Positions 53,115 to 62,123 of a DNA stretch of 64,000 nt are shown in pieces. The first letter of the stretch is position 1. Each line of letters begins with the position of its first letter. Position numbers and translations under genes: made by a program. The notes below the pieces were generated by a model, which worked only from the letters and a program-made list of their open reading frames with translations, was not told the DNA's origin and did no database searches. Origin of the DNA: Terriglobia bacterium. GTDB lineage: Bacteria > Acidobacteriota > Terriglobia > Terriglobales > Acidobacteriaceae. The stretch spans positions 186,001 through 250,000 of the forward strand of contig JAIQGF010000011.1 of assembly GCA_020072845.1 (NCBI GenBank), written 5' to 3'.

Positions 53115-54119
53115 ATGCACCACTCCGAGGCAAACCAGCCTCAACGCGGGACATCGAACCAGGCTAGGGACAGTCTTCCGGCCAGGTACTTAGCGGAGAG
53201 AGATTTGCGCAAGCGCTTCTACATACTTTTTGTAGCCCGAGACGCCGAAGGCCAACTCCGCAAGATTCCCATTCCCTTACATTACGTCCAAGTATTTCTC
53301 GCCGGGGCGCTGATCGGCATGCTGAGCATCACCGGGATGGCGGGCTCGTATGGCCGCATGCTGATGAAGACCATGCGCTTCAATCAGGTACGAGCGGAGA
53401 AGGAACAGCTCAAGACGCGCTATAACCGGCTGGAGAAAGTGGCGCAGGAAAAAGATATCCAGGTAGCGTCACTGGGATCCCTCGCCAGCGAGGTAACGGC
53501 GTTGTACGGGCTGAAGTCGCAGCCGCTGCTGGCCATGTCGCGTCGCGATGCTTCCATGCCGGACGAGCAGGTGAAGAAGTCGCTGGACCAGTTCTGGATG
53601 TTGAAAACTTCAGCACTGAACGGCGGGGCGGCAATCGGGATCAGCATGATGGGCCGCCGGAACTTTACCGCGGCCGACTGGCTGAGGCTTTCCGAAGAGC
53701 CGAACTTGTGGCCGGTCGAGGGCCGGATCACCGGGTCGTTTGGCGAGCGGATTGATCCGTTCAACGGAGAAGGCGCGTTCCACAGCGGGGTGGACATCTC
53801 GACCGAATTCGGCAGCCGGGTAGTCGCGCCGGCCGATGGGGTGGTGACCTTTGCCGATTTCTACGCCGGCTACGGCCGGATGCTGGAAGTCGAGCATGCC
53901 CAGGGGTTCACCACGCGCTATGGGCATCTGTCGAATTTCGCGGTGACACCGGGGCAGAGCGTCCACCGCGGGCAGGTGATCGGGTACGTCGGGCTCAGCG
54001 GGCGCAGCACCGGCCCCCACCTCCACTACGAAGTCTGGCTGCACAACAATCCGGTGAATCCTTACCATTTCCTCCGCACAACAATGGCAAGTGTCACGCC
54101 CACCAACGCGGGAGAATAA
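53115..54119 (+). CDS. M23 family metallopeptidase (LytM domain)
   Basis: This is a membrane-anchored murein endopeptidase or a regulator of one. The 334-residue protein has a hydrophobic segment (about residues 62-84, HYVQVFLAGALIGMLSITGM) and then a coiled coil (about 95-130). The C-terminal LytM/Peptidase_M23 domain has HSGVDIS (the HxxxD zinc motif) and HLHYEVW as the HxH motif, both intact. The ATG at 53115 is chosen because a TTG at 53055 lies one base past the predicted -10 box, so it could not be in the transcript leader. A strong SD-like run (52968-52978) upstream has no start codon in range. Confidence 0.85.
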   Translation: MHHSEANQPQRGTSNQARDSLPARYLAERDLRKRFYILFVARDAEGQLRKIPIPLHYVQVFLAGALIGMLSITGMAGSYGRMLMKTMRFNQVRAEKEQLKTRYNRLEKVAQEKDIQVASLGSLASEVTALYGLKSQPLLAMSRRDASMPDEQVKKSLDQFWMLKTSALNGGAAIGISMMGRRNFTAADWLRLSEEPNLWPVEGRITGSFGERIDPFNGEGAFHSGVDISTEFGSRVVAPADGVVTFADFYAGYGRMLEVEHAQGFTTRYGHLSNFAVTPGQSVHRGQVIGYVGLSGRSTGPHLHYEVWLHNNPVNPYHFLRTTMASVTPTNAGE

Positions 54120-54392
54120 TCTTCAGTCGCCAGTCTTCGGTCGTCAGTCTTCAGTCTCCAGTCCTCAGTCGCCAGTCGTCAGGAAAGCCAAGTAGTCTCC
54201 AGGCGCCAGTCGCCAGTCGCTAGGAAAGCCAGCCGATAATTCCCCAGGAAACGCAAGGTCCCTCGACTCGCGCGCCCCTTCGACTTCGCTCAGAGGCAGG
54301 CTCCTGCGGGTGCGCTCGCTCGGGATGACAACCGCAATCATTCTGGCGAGTTAGCGACCCAAGACTGACGACTGAAGACTGAAGACTGGAGA
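54120..54392. repeat. Two-armed CAGTCTTCAGTC spacer
   Basis: CCAGTCTTCGGTCGTCAGTC and further copies (54128-54180) face GACTGACGACTGAAGACTG copies (54363-54391). A CGACTTCGCTCAGAGGCAGGC element lies between them (54283-54303). No gene is seen. Confidence 0.8.
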
Positions 54393-55463
54393 CTATTTCT
54401 TCGTTCTTCCCCTGCGTCTCGGTGTCTTTGGGGTGGGTTTCTTTTCGGGCTGGGGAGCGGCGCCGATGGCTTCGACCGGAGGCTCGGAGACGAGTTTTTT
54501 GACGAAACCGGGAGGGATGGTGGCGTTCAGTTCGGCGCGATCGGGAAACTGGCTGATGCTGATGCTGTCGAAAAAGGCTTTGAGGTCGGGATCGACGGCG
54601 CCGGCCTGGGCGCGGTATTCGACGGTGCGCGCGATGGCGAGAAAGGCGTTGAGCTGGTCGGAGACATGCTGTGCGTCTTCCTGGGTGCGAGTAAAGGCGT
54701 CGGCGCGGACCTGCACCGAACCGAGATAGCGGACGGCAGCGACGATCACGGTGTCGGGCGGAAAAAACAGGTCGAAGCCGCCGGGCAGGACGAATCTCGC
54801 GTTGCCCTGCTGGTCGGCGGAGGCGGTGCGCGCCACCGCCCAGGCCAGGCTGGCGAGCGGGACGTGGCGGTAGTAGCGGCGGAGCAGATCGGGACCGCCG
54901 CCGGTGAAGGTCTCGGCGTGGCGATCAATGATTTCCTGGATGGCGAACGGGCTCTCGGCGTTGGACGAGGCCACCATGCGCTTGTTGAGCACGGCGACGC
55001 GCAGCGTCCGGCCGGGCAGCGGGATGGAGTAGATGAGGGTGTTGCCGTAGGGACGGATGGAATCGGCGGTTCTGCGGAGATAGGCGGCGAGCTTGGCGCC
55101 ATCGAAGCGGCCGACAAAAACTTCCGAGTAGCGCGTTTCCGGCGGGGTCCTGGAACTGGCCAGGTCAGCCGCGGAGGGCAGGTGAACGGCGAACGCGGCC
55201 TGGTCGAGGTCGCGCTCGAACTGGAAGCCGGTGTCGCGGACGAACTGGGCGTAGTCGGGATCTATGTTTGCCGGAGCATTCTTGAACAGGCCGGCGGCGC
55301 GCAGGGGCGTCAGGTCAACGTAGAAGTAGGCGTCGGCGGCGGGCAGCAGGCGCGCGGCCTGGGGCGCGTTGCCGCGTCGCAGCAGCAGCGCGGCGGTGAT
55401 GGCCGCAGCGGCTACCAGGACGACGGCAATAATGATGATGTGGCGGCGGCGCATTTGCACCAT
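54393..55463 (-). CDS. Membrane-anchored protein of unknown function
   Basis: The protein (about 356 residues from the ATG at 55463) has a single N-terminal transmembrane helix (IIIIAVVLVAAAAITAALLL) and a large extracytoplasmic domain. Its opening, ADAYFYVDLTPLRAAGLF, is typical of acidobacterial hypotheticals. A Lys/Arg/Pro tail (TPKTPRRRGRTKK) ends it. I cannot assign a function. The start is uncertain: the frame continues upstream through an AATTTGCAATTTGC repeat, with alternatives at 55454 and 55553. No SD sequence is visible. Confidence 0.65.
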   Translation of the reverse strand: MVQMRRRHIIIIAVVLVAAAAITAALLLRRGNAPQAARLLPAADAYFYVDLTPLRAAGLFKNAPANIDPDYAQFVRDTGFQFERDLDQAAFAVHLPSAADLASSRTPPETRYSEVFVGRFDGAKLAAYLRRTADSIRPYGNTLIYSIPLPGRTLRVAVLNKRMVASSNAESPFAIQEIIDRHAETFTGGGPDLLRRYYRHVPLASLAWAVARTASADQQGNARFVLPGGFDLFFPPDTVIVAAVRYLGSVQVRADAFTRTQEDAQHVSDQLNAFLAIARTVEYRAQAGAVDPDLKAFFDSISISQFPDRAELNATIPPGFVKKLVSEPPVEAIGAAPQPEKKPTPKTPRRRGRTKK

Positions 55464-55558
55464 TTGTAATTTAGTAATTTGCAATTTGCAATTTAGAACG
55501 TAGTTCGTGGGTGGCAACACAGGCCGGCGTAACTTGCGACAAGGGGATTTCACAACAG
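55464..55558. repeat. AATTTGCAATTTGC tract and short unique spacer
   Basis: The tract (55465-55495) abuts the start of the 54393 gene. The remainder shows nothing recognisable. Confidence 0.6.
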
Positions 55559-56092
55559 TTACAGCCGCTGGATACCGCTCACTACAGCGTAGAAGTCATC
55601 GCTGAATCGGCGATCTCCGTTGAAAAATACCGAGAGATTGCGGGTCGCGGTCATGCACCGAATCACGATGTGGTCGGCTTGCAGAGGGTCGCTGAACTGG
55701 AAGCAATAATTGGTACCCGCAGTGCTCTCGACGATCTTCCGTTGCCCCAAAACGTATCCATCGGTTCTCGCGACTGTTACTACCGCTGATTCGATTTGCT
55801 GCGGCGAGACAGCGGGTAACGGCGTGTGCGGATATACGTAAACGGAAGCGTAGCGCCTGTTGATAAACGGTGCGCCAAACGAGAACGCATAGAACGAGTT
55901 ATCGCCCCAGAGCCGCGAGTAGCCTTTCGGAACACGCACCCGCCACTCAGCGACCGATACCGAATTGCCTCGCATTGCGTGCCACAATGGCGGCATTAGA
56001 TGGGAGATGAAGAATAGTGCGATGAGCACGGAGATGAAGAGCGCCGCGAGGCAACCTCCGACGGATCGTAATAGCCTCGTGCCATTGGGCAT
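55559..56092 (-). CDS. Membrane protein with one TM helix, unknown function
   Basis: The 177-residue protein has an N-terminal hydrophobic helix (about residues 13-33, GCLAALFISVLIALFFISHL) and a C-terminal extracytoplasmic domain with paired cysteines (YCFQF, IRCMTA). I do not recognise the family. It is moderately less GC-rich than its neighbours. It may share a unit with the gene after it, 95 bases away. Confidence 0.6.
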   Translation of the reverse strand: MPNGTRLLRSVGGCLAALFISVLIALFFISHLMPPLWHAMRGNSVSVAEWRVRVPKGYSRLWGDNSFYAFSFGAPFINRRYASVYVYPHTPLPAVSPQQIESAVVTVARTDGYVLGQRKIVESTAGTNYCFQFSDPLQADHIVIRCMTATRNLSVFFNGDRRFSDDFYAVVSGIQRL

Positions 56093-56445
56093 GCGGGACC
56101 GCCAGCCGCATTATCCTCCTGAATAACTGCTGATAACAGCACTTAGCGTAAGTTACGGCCCGAACCATTTCGGCGATTGGGTAATGCAAGAAGCTCGAAG
56201 ATGGAGTCTTTCCCGGCTGGCGCTTGGCGCGTGATTTCGGTAAAATAAGTTTTGGACTGGAATTCCAGGCTTTTGCCGTCATGTCCACTCCCTTGCTGCT
56301 GATTCCGAAATAAACCCAGGCAAGCGGAAGTGTGCCGGAGGGCGGAGGCGGCGGAAGTGTGTCCGGCGAAAGAGGTTCTCTGCTTGCACGCGGAGTTCCG
56401 TTGTGATAACTTTTATAGTTTGTGCCGGGCGGCGGGAAGGATTTT
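56093..56445. other. Spacer with promoter of the tRNA cluster
   Basis: No gene is supported. TTGCAC (56384-56389), a 17-base gap and TAACTT (56407-56412) form a plausible promoter about 34 bases before the first tRNA; the -10 matches that proposed for the M23 gene. Further upstream nothing is recognisable. Confidence 0.45.
56384..56412 (+). promoter_or_regulatory. Candidate promoter for the tRNA-tuf cluster
   Basis: TTGCAC and TAACTT are separated by 17 bases. A start near 56419 would leave a short leader before tRNA-Thr. The -10 is weak. Confidence 0.45.
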
Positions 56446-56521
56446 GCTGGCGTAGCTCAGCTGGTAGAGCATCTGATTTGTAATCAGAGGGTCAGGGGTT
56501 CGAATCCCTTCGCCAGCTCCA
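56446..56521 (+). tRNA. tRNA-Thr (anticodon TGT)
   Basis: Acceptor arms GCTGGCG/CGCCAGC pair fully. The anticodon loop is TTTGTAA (anticodon TGT, reads ACA) and the T arm has GGTTCGAATCC. CCA is encoded (56519-56521). Confidence 0.97.
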
Positions 56522-56690
56522 TAAGCACGAACAAGAAACCCAGGCGTGTGGCGGTACGCCAGGGAGTAGTCACGGTTGCGGCGCGCGCTCCTCAAGAGAT
56601 CGAACTCCTACAGGATGCTTCCCGTAATGCGGTGGTGAGGCGCGGAAGTATGTTTGCGCCGAGTGCTTTTCCTTCCGCACTGGCCGACAT

Positions 56691-56778
56691 GCACAGGTGG
56701 CCGAGCGGTTAATGGCAGCAGGCTGTAAACCTGCCGCTCCTTGGAGCTACGGAGGTTCGAATCCTCCCCTGTGCACCA
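56691..56778 (+). tRNA. tRNA-Tyr (anticodon GTA)
   Basis: Acceptor arms GCACAGG/CCTGTGC pair. The anticodon loop CTGTAAA sits between GCAGG and CCTGC. It has a long variable arm (GCTCCTTGGAGCTACGG), as expected for bacterial tRNA-Tyr. CCA is encoded (56776-56778). Confidence 0.96.
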
Positions 56779-56789
56779 GGATTAGCAAG

Positions 56790-56968
56790 GTGTCTCGTTT
56801 CTCGATCGCGCTGGCCGTATACGGATTGCTGGGACTGGTGGCGTGGCTGACCTTGCCGGACCAGAAAATCCGCGGCGTAACGCTGGCTTTGCTGGCGATG
56901 TTTGCGGTGAAGTCGTGGCTGCACCATCGGCGAGTGGCGCTGGAGAGGAACGAAAACAAAGGTCAGTA

Positions 56969-56969
<1 letters not shown>
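56790..56969 (+). CDS. Small hydrophobic protein between tRNA genes
   Basis: A GTG at 56790 opens 59 codons: VSRFSIALAVYGLLGLVAWL, then LPDQKIRG, then a second hydrophobic run LALLAMFAVKSWL and a basic tail. Two transmembrane helices are likely. The stop codon overlaps the first base of the next tRNA. I know no function for it. Its location inside a tRNA-tuf transcript implies high transcription. A real gene is more likely than not. Confidence 0.5.
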
Positions 56970-57044
<75 letters not shown>

Positions 57045-57079
57045 GGGATTGCAGTAGTTGCGCGGACGTCCAACAGAGA

Positions 57080-57154
57080 GCGGGAGTAACTCAGTGGTAG
57101 AGTCACAGCCTTCCAAGCTGTTGGTCGTGGGTTCGATTCCCATCTCCCGCTCCA
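57080..57154 (+). tRNA. tRNA-Gly (anticodon TCC)
   Basis: Acceptor arms GCGGGAG/CTCCCGC pair. The anticodon loop is CTTCCAA (TCC) between ACAGC and GCTGT, and the T arm has GGTTCGATTCC. CCA is encoded (57152-57154). Confidence 0.96.
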
Positions 57155-57175
57155 GATTTTGGGTGGTGACCTGCG

Positions 57176-57511
57176 GTGGGTTTTGAACGGGCGGCGATTC
57201 CGGTCGAGAAGGAAAAGGAATTCGCGGAACTCCGTGGCGCGATTGAAAAGATCTTTGGCTCCGGGCGGGTAGAGAAATTTCTGGCGGCGCTGAAGAGCAA
57301 GGGCGTGCGGATACGCGATTTCGAAACGGTGCTGGCGAAGAGGATTTTGGAGAGCGCGGCGCCGGAGCTGAAGGGATGCGGGGCGCAGGCGCTGTACGAG
57401 GCGCTGACGGTACCCGACAAGGGCCAGATGCGGGAGTTCTACCTGGGGCAAGTGGAACAGGTGCCGGGGGAGTTGCGGCACAAATTTCATCACGTCTATC
57501 GAGATTCTTAG
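57176..57511 (+). CDS. Conserved small protein before tuf
   Basis: The 111-residue protein begins at a GTG (57176) 22 bases after tRNA-Gly and ends 12 bases before tuf. It is helical and charged (VEKEKEFAELRGAIEKIFGSGRVEKFLAALKSKGVRIRDFE) with one Cys. I do not recognise the family. Its place between tRNA genes and tuf suggests constitutive expression. A translation-related role would be speculation. Confidence 0.6.
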   Translation: MGFERAAIPVEKEKEFAELRGAIEKIFGSGRVEKFLAALKSKGVRIRDFETVLAKRILESAAPELKGCGAQALYEALTVPDKGQMREFYLGQVEQVPGELRHKFHHVYRDS

Positions 57512-57523
57512 AGGCACGCAATC

Positions 57524-58711
57524 ATGGCGAAAGAAAAATTTGCGCGCACCAAGCCGCACGTAAACGTGGGCACGATCGGTCACATCGATCACGGCAAGAC
57601 GACGTTGACGGCGGCGATCACGAAGGTTTTGGGCAAGAACAATCCGAACGTGAAGTTCCGCTCGTTCGACTCGATTGACAACGCGCCGGAGGAGAAGGCG
57701 CGCGGCATCACCATCGCCACGGCGCACGTCGAGTACGAGACCGTGAACCGGCACTACGCGCACGTCGATTGCCCGGGCCACGCCGACTACATCAAGAACA
57801 TGATCACCGGCGCGGCGCAGATGGATGGCGCGATCCTGGTGGTGGCGGCGACCGACGGTCCCATGCCGCAGACGAGGGAGCACGTGCTGCTGGCGCGCCA
57901 GGTGGGCGTGCCCTACGTGGTGGTATTTCTCAACAAGTGCGACGCGGTGGACGATCCGGAGCTGCTCGACCTGGTGGAGCTGGAAGTGCGCGAGCTGCTG
58001 AAGGGCTACGGCTTTCCCGGCGACGAGGTGCCGGTGATCCGCGGCTCGGCCTTGGGCGCGCTCAACGGGGAAGCCAAGTGGGAAGCGGAGATCGACAAGC
58101 TGATGGCGGCGGTGGACAAGAGCGTGCCGATGCCGACGCGTGAACTGGACAAGCCGTTCCTGATGCCGATCGAAGATATTTTCTCGATCTCGGGACGGGG
58201 CACGGTGGTGACCGGACGAATCGAGCGCGGCAAGATCAAGGTAGGCGAGGAAGTGGAGATCGTGGGGTTCCGCGAGACGCGCAAGACGGTGGTCACGGGC
58301 GTGGAGATGTTCAAGAAGCAGTTGGACGAAGGCATGGCGGGGGACAACGCCGGGCTGTTGCTGCGCGGCACGCCGAAGGAAGACGTGGAGCGCGGCATGG
58401 TGCTGGCGAAGCCGGGCTCGATTACGCCGCACACCAAGTTCAAGGGCGAAGTGTACGTGCTGAGCAAGGAAGAAGGCGGGCGGCACACGCCGTTCTTCAA
58501 CGGCTATCGTCCGCAGTTTTACCTGCGCACCACCGACGTGACCGGGGTGGCGCACTTGCCGGCGGGCACGGAAATGGTGATGCCGGGCGACAACGTGAAC
58601 CTGGAAATCGAGCTGATCACGCCGGTGGCGATGGAAAAGGGGCTGCGCTTTGCGATTCGCGAAGGCGGCCGCACAGTCGGCGCGGGAACGCTGACCGAGA
58701 TTATTTCCTAG
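57524..58711 (+). CDS. tuf: Elongation factor Tu
   Basis: EF-Tu delivers aminoacyl-tRNA to the ribosome. The 395-residue protein has the P-loop [10 protein letters not shown], switch/[12 protein letters not shown] ([10 protein letters not shown]) and the domain II/III signatures ([19 protein letters not shown]-like YLRTTDVTG). Length and motifs match the family. The ATG at 57524 has GAGGC upstream. As usual it follows tRNA genes and precedes rpmG-tRNA-Trp-secE-nusG. Whether a second tuf exists cannot be told. Confidence 0.98.
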   Translation: MAKEKFARTKPHVNVGTIGHIDHGKTTLTAAITKVLGKNNPNVKFRSFDSIDNAPEEKARGITIATAHVEYETVNRHYAHVDCPGHADYIKNMITGAAQMDGAILVVAATDGPMPQTREHVLLARQVGVPYVVVFLNKCDAVDDPELLDLVELEVRELLKGYGFPGDEVPVIRGSALGALNGEAKWEAEIDKLMAAVDKSVPMPTRELDKPFLMPIEDIFSISGRGTVVTGRIERGKIKVGEEVEIVGFRETRKTVVTGVEMFKKQLDEGMAGDNAGLLLRGTPKEDVERGMVLAKPGSITPHTKFKGEVYVLSKEEGGRHTPFFNGYRPQFYLRTTDVTGVAHLPAGTEMVMPGDNVNLEIELITPVAMEKGLRFAIREGGRTVGAGTLTEIIS

Positions 58712-58773
58712 ATCGGGTGATCCGGCGATCGGCTGATCGGGCGATCTGAAGACAAGTTTGGAAGGAAGAAGTG
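58712..58773. repeat. GATCGGGTGATCCGG tract between tuf and rpmG
   Basis: A GATCGG octamer-type tract (58712-58745) occupies most of the gap; related tracts lie after rplK, before rplL and in mnmE. Confidence 0.75.
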
Positions 58774-58926
58774 ATGCCACGGGAAATTGTTCAGTTGCAG
58801 TGCACGACGTGCAAAGACAAGAACTACTCCACGACGAAGAACCGGAAAACGACACCGGACCGTTTGGAGATGAGCAAGTTTTGCCGGAAGTGCCGCAAGC
58901 ACACCCCTCACAAAGAGGTGAAGTAG
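58774..58926 (+). CDS. rpmG: 50S ribosomal protein L33
   Basis: The 50-residue protein starts [10 protein letters not shown] and has the zinc-ribbon form of L33 ([15 protein letters not shown] and [13 protein letters not shown], four cysteines). It is a component of the large subunit. The order tuf - rpmG - tRNA-Trp - secE - nusG is the common bacterial one. The ATG at 58774 follows GGAAGGAAG. Confidence 0.96.
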   Translation: MPREIVQLQCTTCKDKNYSTTKNRKTTPDRLEMSKFCRKCRKHTPHKEVK

Positions 58927-59039
58927 GGGCCGCAACGGATTTGTAATTTGTAATTTGCAATTTGTAATTTGCGAAAGCGGGCCGGAAGCATCGGCTCGAT
59001 CAAATTACCAATTACCCAATTACAAATTACCAATGAGAC
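58927..59039. repeat. Two-armed AATTTG spacer between rpmG and tRNA-Trp
   Basis: TTTGTAATTTGTAATTTGC (58939-58957) and on faces AATTACCAATTACCCAATTAC (59002-59022) and on, around a short GC-rich centre. The arms could pair as RNA. Confidence 0.8.
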
Positions 59040-59115
59040 AGGGGCGTAAGCTCAACGGTTAAACTGCCGGTCTCCAAAACCGGACTTGGGGGTTCGAATC
59101 CCTCCGCCCCTGCCA
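59040..59115 (+). tRNA. tRNA-Trp (anticodon CCA)
   Basis: Acceptor arms AGGGGCG/CGCCCCT pair. The anticodon loop is CTCCAAA (CCA) between CCGGT and ACCGG; the T arm has GGTTCGAATCC. CCA is encoded (59113-59115). Confidence 0.96.
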
Positions 59116-59188
59116 GTTTGCAGAGCCGGGCAGGAAACGGGTGAGCGTTCGACAAGGGCCCGCGGAAACAAGAGAAGGGCAGTAACGA

Positions 59189-59452
59189 ATGGGAAAGTCG
59201 GCAGCAGTGACAGCGATGAGCGAAGGCAGCTTCACGGAACGAATGAAGTCCTGGCCGCAGCGCATCAAGGCCTTCTACAGCGACGTGCGCACGGAGATGA
59301 AGAAGGTCACCACGCCCAGCCGCAAGGAAGTGCAGGGCACGACGGTGGTGGTGATCATCACGGTGTTTCTGTTCGGCGCGTATTTCTGGTTAGTGGACAA
59401 CACGATCGCGCGGATCATTGACACGGTCATGCGCCACTTTACCCACCGATAG
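59189..59452 (+). CDS. secE: Preprotein translocase subunit SecE
   Basis: SecE stabilises SecY in the Sec translocon. The 87-residue protein is the short single-TM form: a cytoplasmic amphipathic helix (FYSDVRTEMKKVTTPSRKEVQGTT) leads into one membrane helix (VVVIITVFLFGAYFWLVD). The ATG at 59189 has AAGGG upstream; an internal ATG at 59216 is an alternative. Confidence 0.95.
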   Translation: MGKSAAVTAMSEGSFTERMKSWPQRIKAFYSDVRTEMKKVTTPSRKEVQGTTVVVIITVFLFGAYFWLVDNTIARIIDTVMRHFTHR

Positions 59453-59454
59453 TG

Positions 59455-59491
59455 AAGGAGTGCACGGGTCAGAGACCCGTGCCACATAAGA
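59455..59491 (+). promoter_or_regulatory. SD sequence separated from the nusG start by a hairpin
   Basis: AAGGAG (59455-59460) is the only good SD sequence. Between it and the nusG ATG lies CACGGGTC/GACCCGTG with an AGA loop (59463-59481), the same dispersed element as elsewhere. Linear spacing is 31 bases; folding out the hairpin leaves 12, a usable distance. Confidence 0.65.
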
Positions 59492-60163
59492 ATGGAAGAA
59501 GAGCAGAAAAACGAAGCCAGCGCGGAACCGGTTCCTCCTCAAGCTCCGGTTGAAGCGGGCGGGGTACCGCCGGAAGGAACCGAGCCGAGCCCGATCCCGC
59601 CTCCGACGAACCCGAACATGCGGTGGTACATCATCCACACCTATTCGGGATTCGAGCGCAAGGTGAGGGAGTCGCTGGAATCGCGCAAAGCCGCGTATGG
59701 GTTGGAGCACAAGATTGGGCAGGTGGTGATCCCCACCGAGCCGGTGACCGAGATCCGCGGCGGCAAGAAGTACACCACCGAGCGGGCATTTTTGCCCGGC
59801 TACGTGCTGGTGGAGCTGGACATGGATTTATCCAGCCCGGAGGGGCAGAACCTGTGGCACGTGGTGAAGTCCACGCCGCGGGTGACCGGGTTCCTGGGGG
59901 CGGGCAATCAGCCGACGCCGATGTCGGAAGACGAAGTCAACACCATCATCTTCCGCGTCGCCGAAAGCAAGGACAAGCCGAAGCTCAAGGTCAAGTTCGA
60001 GAAGAACGAGTCGGTGCGCATCACCGAAGGGCCGTTCGCGACCTTCACTGGAATCGTGGACGAAGTGAACGAAGACCGCGAGACGCTGAAAGTAATGGTC
60101 ACCATCTTCGGGCGCTCGACGCCGGTGGAGTTGGAGTTCGGGCAGGTGGAGAAAGTGGCGTAA
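59492..60163 (+). CDS. nusG: Transcription termination/antitermination protein NusG
   Basis: NusG binds RNA polymerase and links it to Rho or the ribosome. The 223-residue protein has an acidic, Pro-rich N-terminal extension (about 40 residues) before the NGN domain MRWYIIHTYSGFERKV. Then come the family segment ERAFLPGYVLVELDM and the C-terminal KOW domain (VRITEGPFATFTGIVDEV). It is the transcriptional partner of the secE gene. The unusual start region is described separately. Confidence 0.96.
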   Translation: MEEEQKNEASAEPVPPQAPVEAGGVPPEGTEPSPIPPPTNPNMRWYIIHTYSGFERKVRESLESRKAAYGLEHKIGQVVIPTEPVTEIRGGKKYTTERAFLPGYVLVELDMDLSSPEGQNLWHVVKSTPRVTGFLGAGNQPTPMSEDEVNTIIFRVAESKDKPKLKVKFEKNESVRITEGPFATFTGIVDEVNEDRETLKVMVTIFGRSTPVELEFGQVEKVA

Positions 60164-60246
60164 CAGTGGTCAGTGGCTAGTGGCCAGTGGCCAGAAACAC
60201 CGGGCCGAAAATCTTAGACCCGGCGTAAAGCAGAGGTAGAGGCGAA
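60164..60246. repeat. Short spacer with GGCCAGTGGCCAGTGG tract
   Basis: A GTGGTCAGTGGCTAGTGGCC run (60166-60190) precedes the rplK leader. GAGGTAGAGGCG is the rplK SD sequence. No gene is seen. Confidence 0.6.
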
Positions 60247-60675
60247 ATGGCGAAAAAAGTAACAGGATCAGTGAAATTGCAGATCGCGGCGGGCAAGGCG
60301 ACGCCGGCGCCGCCGGTCGGCCCCGCGCTGGGCCAGGCGCAGATCAACATCATGGAGTTCTGCAAGCAGTTCAACGCGCGCACCAGCGCCAAAGAACTGG
60401 AAGGGCTCATTATCCCGGTGGTGGTGTCGGTCTATAGCGACCGCAGCTTCACCTTTATTACCAAGACGCCGCCGGCGTCGATTCTGCTGAAGCGCGCGGC
60501 CGGGATCGCCAAGGGCTCGGGCACGCCGAACAAGGACAAAGTCGGCAAAGTGACCGAGAAGCAGGTGGAAGAGATCGCGCGGCAGAAGATGCCCGATCTG
60601 AACGCGGCGTCGCTGCAAGCGGCGATCAACAGCGTGAAGGGCACGGCGCGGAGCATGGGAATTGAAATCGGGTGA
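60247..60675 (+). CDS. rplK: 50S ribosomal protein L11
   Basis: L11 sits in the GTPase-associated centre. The 142-residue protein has the N-terminal [28 protein letters not shown] signature, [14 protein letters not shown], and a C-terminal RNA-binding domain. The ATG is at 60247. It begins the rplK-rplA-rplJ-rplL-rpoB operon. Confidence 0.98.
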   Translation: MAKKVTGSVKLQIAAGKATPAPPVGPALGQAQINIMEFCKQFNARTSAKELEGLIIPVVVSVYSDRSFTFITKTPPASILLKRAAGIAKGSGTPNKDKVGKVTEKQVEEIARQKMPDLNAASLQAAINSVKGTARSMGIEIG

Positions 60676-60779
60676 TCTGGTGATCGGATGATCTGAAAAA
60701 CACAGCCGAAAAGGGTAGCAAGTCGAAAACACCACGGCACGGCGAGTAAGCCGTAGCGGTGGGAGACGAGGAAAAGGAA
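60676..60779. repeat. Spacer with GATCTGGTGATCGGATG tract before rplA
   Basis: A GGTGATCTGGTGATCGGATG run (60672-60691) after rplK; the rest shows AGACGAGGAAAAGGAA before the rplA start. No gene is seen. Confidence 0.6.
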
Positions 60780-61490
60780 ATGGCAATCAAGGCAGGAAAA
60801 AACGTTACCAAGGCGCGTGCCGCGGTCGAGAGCCGTGCGTATCGGCTGGACGAAGCGGTACCGCTGCTGCAGAAGGTGAAGTACGCCAAGTTCGACGAGA
60901 CGGTGGACCTGACGATGCGCCTGGGCGTGGATCCCAAGCACGCCGACCAGATGGTGCGCGGCACGGTGGTGCTGCCGCACGGACTGGGCAAGACCAAGAA
61001 AGTGCTGGTGATCGCCAGCGGCGAAAAGGTGCGCGAGGCGGAAGCCGCGGGCGCGGATTATGTCGGCGGGGAAGACATGGTGGAAAAGATCCAGAAGGAA
61101 AACTGGGTTGACTATGACGCCGTGGTGGCCACGCCGGACATGATGAGGTCGGTGGGAAAACTGGGCAAAGTGCTGGGACCACGCGGCCTGATGCCGAACC
61201 CGAAGACCGGGACGGTGACCACGGACGTGGCGCGAGCGGTGATGGAAGTGAAGGCCGGCAAGGTGGAATTCCGCACCGACAAGACGGCGCTGGTGCACGT
61301 GCCGGTGGGCAAGATTTCCTTTACGCCGGACAAGCTGATCGAGAACGCGACGACGGTCCTGACCAGCGTGATCAGGGCCAAGCCCGCGGCCGCGAAGGGC
61401 AAGTATTTGAAGGGCGTGTACCTGAGCTCGACCATGGGCCCGGGGATCGCGATTGACACCGCGGCGGTGGAAGCGGCGGCGAAATTGTAG
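60780..61490 (+). CDS. rplA: 50S ribosomal protein L1
   Basis: L1 binds 23S rRNA at the L1 stalk and its own mRNA. The 236-residue protein has [37 protein letters not shown] (family signature) and [15 protein letters not shown]. The ATG at 60780 gives [14 protein letters not shown]; an upstream GTG at 60759 is in frame but unlikely, as AAGGAAA precedes the ATG. Confidence 0.97.
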   Translation: MAIKAGKNVTKARAAVESRAYRLDEAVPLLQKVKYAKFDETVDLTMRLGVDPKHADQMVRGTVVLPHGLGKTKKVLVIASGEKVREAEAAGADYVGGEDMVEKIQKENWVDYDAVVATPDMMRSVGKLGKVLGPRGLMPNPKTGTVTTDVARAVMEVKAGKVEFRTDKTALVHVPVGKISFTPDKLIENATTVLTSVIRAKPAAAKGKYLKGVYLSSTMGPGIAIDTAAVEAAAKL

Positions 61491-61568
61491 TTTCGAGTTT
61501 CAGTTTCAGTTTCAGTCGCCGAGGTTGAGCGTGAGCTCCCGAGCGGCGGAATCGGAAGGGATCGGACG
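61491..61568. repeat. Short spacer with GTTTCAGTTTC tract before rplJ
   Basis: A TTTCGAGTTTCAGTTTC tract (61492-61515) opens the leader. The remaining bases may include the L10 leader, but no canonical structure is recognised. Confidence 0.5.
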
Positions 61569-62123
61569 ATGGCGGTTACGAGAGCGAAAAAGATCGAGCA
61601 AGTGGAAGAGCTGAGCCAGGACATGAAGCAGGCGACGACGGCCATCCTGGCGACGTTTTCCGGGTTGAAGGCGGCGCAGACGGAAGATCTGCGCAAGACG
61701 GTGCGCGGCGCGGGCGCCAAGTTCCAGGTGGTGAAGAACACGCTGGCAGAGCGGGCGGCGCAGGGCACGGCGCTGGAGTCGGTGCTGAAGGACCTGACCG
61801 GCGTCACCTCGATCGCCTACACGACCGGGGATCCGGTCACGCTGGCCAAGGTGCTGCAGAAATACGCCAAGGACAATCCGGAGCTGAAGTTCAAGGTGGG
61901 CGTGGTGGAAGGGCGCGTGATCCAGGTGAAGGAGATCGAGGCGCTGGCGACCATGCCGTCGAAGGAAGAGATCTTCTCGAAGCTGCTCTTCCTGATCAAT
62001 GCTCCGGCACAGCGGCTGGTAACGGCGATGGGCGCCGTGGGCCGCAACCTGGCCGTGGTGGTGAACCAGGGCGTGAAGGAGAACAAGTTTGCCGGTGGCG
62101 GAGAAGCTGCCGCCGGAGCGTAG
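61569..62123 (+). CDS. rplJ: 50S ribosomal protein L10
   Basis: L10 anchors L7/L12 dimers to the stalk. The 184-residue protein has [20 protein letters not shown], the family's [12 protein letters not shown], and a C-terminal helix for L7/L12 binding ([26 protein letters not shown]). The ATG is at 61569. Confidence 0.97.
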   Translation: MAVTRAKKIEQVEELSQDMKQATTAILATFSGLKAAQTEDLRKTVRGAGAKFQVVKNTLAERAAQGTALESVLKDLTGVTSIAYTTGDPVTLAKVLQKYAKDNPELKFKVGVVEGRVIQVKEIEALATMPSKEEIFSKLLFLINAPAQRLVTAMGAVGRNLAVVVNQGVKENKFAGGGEAAAGA

